Source of the DNA: Chromobacterium sp. ATCC 53434
GTDB taxonomy: Bacteria; Pseudomonadota; Gammaproteobacteria; Burkholderiales; Chromobacteriaceae
Direction of reading: 5' to 3'
Length of the DNA stretch: 64,000 nucleotides
NCBI RefSeq assembly: GCF_002848345.1
Contig: NZ_CP025429.1
Span: 4,960,001 to 5,024,000, forward strand
Both the position numbers and the translations under genes were made by a program. Each line of letters opens with the position of its first letter. Position 1 is the stretch's first letter. The notes under the pieces were generated by a model. It was not told the DNA's origin. It was given only the letters and a program-made list of their open reading frames with translations, and did no database searches. This document shows positions 63,145-64,000 of the stretch, one piece after another.

Positions 63145-64000
63145 CTACTTCGCGCCGGCAGGGGAGGCGGGGGCGCCGTCCCGATTCACGTCGATGGCAT
63201 AGCCGTAGCCCTTGTAGCCGTCGTTCAGGTAGACGCGGTTGGCGGTGGCGCTGCGCACCGGCGTGATGTGCACGATGCGTTGCCGCTGGCTGATCACGCC
63301 GATGCGGATGGCCTTGGAGGCGGCGTTGACCTTTTGCGCCAGCCGGTACGGCCAGTTGGCCTCCAGGCCGGCGGCGGCGTTCAGGTCGACGTGGTGCCGC
63401 TCGGCGTCGTGGCCCCGGCTGTCGAACACGCGCAGCGTGACGCGGCTGCCGGCCGGCAGGTTCTCGTGCGCGATGATGTCGCCGATTTCCCGCCAGGGAT
63501 TGCTCAGCGGCAGTCCGGCATCGTTGCTGAAGCGGACATCGGAGCAGGAATAGAACGCCTCTTCGCTATCGGACCGCTTCCAGACGACGAAGATGATGTG
63601 CTGGCCGGTCTTGTCGGTCGGCAGTTTCATCATCATGTGGTAACGCCTGTAGGCGTCCAGCGGCGGGTTGCCGTTATACGTGCCGAACAGCTGCAGGTCC
63701 GACCACTTCAGCGGCATCGTCGGATTCCAGCCGTTGCGGGTGACGTAGAACCTGAAGTACTTGGTGGCGTGCGGGGCGGTGGCCTTGTAGACGAACTCGT
63801 ATTCGCCGGCGGCGTCCGGCACGATGGGCGTGCTGCGCCAGTCGCTGCGCGTCAGGTTGAAGCCCTTGTACTCGGCCTTGCCGCCGCCGCACAGCGTGCC
63901 GTCCGGCACCGCCGCCTGGTGCTTGTCGCCGTAAGGGGTCTGGTTGATGGCGTTCCAGTCGTACATGGCCTGGGCGCCGCCGATGCGCCTGGCTTCCTGG
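63145..64000 (-). CDS. second GbpA-like LPMO without chitin-binding module (5' end outside window)
   Basis: The last 285 residues of a paralogue of the neighbouring LPMO; the gene continues past the right edge. The AA10 domain (AMYDWNAINQTPYGDKHQAAVPDGTLCGGGKAEYKGFNL..., second brace His in KATAPHATKYFRFYV, YSCSDVRFSND) is intact as far as visible, followed by the GbpA domain-2-like module (NPWREIGDIIAHENLPAGSRVTLRVFDSRG). The protein ends soon after it (DVNRDGAPASPAGAK), so the CBM5/12 seen in the first copy is missing. The N-terminal His lies outside the window. Confidence 0.9.
   Translation of the reverse strand, partial: QEARRIGGAQAMYDWNAINQTPYGDKHQAAVPDGTLCGGGKAEYKGFNLTRSDWRSTPIVPDAAGEYEFVYKATAPHATKYFRFYVTRNGWNPTMPLKWSDLQLFGTYNGNPPLDAYRRYHMMMKLPTDKTGQHIIFVVWKRSDSEEAFYSCSDVRFSNDAGLPLSNPWREIGDIIAHENLPAGSRVTLRVFDSRGHDAERHHVDLNAAAGLEANWPYRLAQKVNAASKAIRIGVISQRQRIVHITPVRSATANRVYLNDGYKGYGYAIDVNRDGAPASPAGAK

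Overview
The window looks like a core-chromosome segment of a GC-rich Betaproteobacterium of the Neisseriales, most likely Chromobacterium or a close relative. This is an inference, not a database match. It rests on the strongly GC-biased codon use, the dusB-fis-purH-purD and zapA-6S RNA-fau gene orders, a dihydrolipoamide dehydrogenase with its own lipoyl domain (as in Neisseria), and chitin-directed GbpA-type LPMO genes. Nearly all of the sequence is coding. I recognise no tRNA, rRNA operon, CRISPR array, intact insertion sequence or prophage.

Region 1 (1-5930): the tail of a PilY1-like pilus gene and two pilin-like proteins, then rfaE2, birA, coaX and a SPOR-domain protein in a tightly packed run, a DUF1275 membrane protein, and a remnant of an agmatinase gene. 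Region 2 (5933-12120): a cobalamin salvage locus. The cobT-cobC-cobS operon runs leftward. A cobalamin riboswitch followed by btuB, cobU and a btuF-like gene runs rightward. Together these cover uptake of corrinoids and nucleotide-loop assembly. Region 3 (12142-14568): a ZapB-like protein, zapA, 6S RNA, fau, DUF1294, a small lipoprotein and an EVE-domain protein. Region 4 (14627-23464): an acyltransferase, a TauE/SafE permease, leuS, lptE, holA, a frameshifted GNAT gene, an MFS permease and a small membrane protein. Region 5 (23547-27706, minus strand): DUF2804, a membrane protein, carbonic anhydrase, nadD, rsfS and rlmH. Region 6 (27846-36650): a BepA-like metalloprotease and the pyruvate dehydrogenase operon aceE-aceF-lpdA.

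Region 7 (35832-37800) is the least ordinary stretch. The 3' end of lpdA and its terminator are repeated about 600 bp downstream, with palindromic repeats between the copies. An AT-rich segment with a lipoprotein gene follows. Region 8 (37817-43660): a diguanylate cyclase, a GNAT, a DinB protein divergent from a TetR regulator, a HAD phosphatase and tamA. Region 9 (43675-49567): tamB, then a MarR regulator with a clear operator in an overlapping run with an isochorismatase-like protein that lacks the usual cysteine and a polytopic membrane protein. Region 10 (49584-61625): a large PAS-GGDEF-EAL protein, RNase P RNA, dusB-fis, purH, purD, galE, a small protein, a TsaC/YrdC-type protein, a tolQ without tolR, and an EamA permease. 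Region 11 (61675-64000, minus strand): two tandem GbpA-like LPMO genes, one with and one without a chitin-binding module.

I did not find a clearly new multi-gene system. The best leads are the lpdA tail duplication with its AT-rich insert, the MarR/isochorismatase-like/membrane-protein operon, the repeated motifs at the pdh promoter, and the inverted repeats upstream of the LPMO gene.
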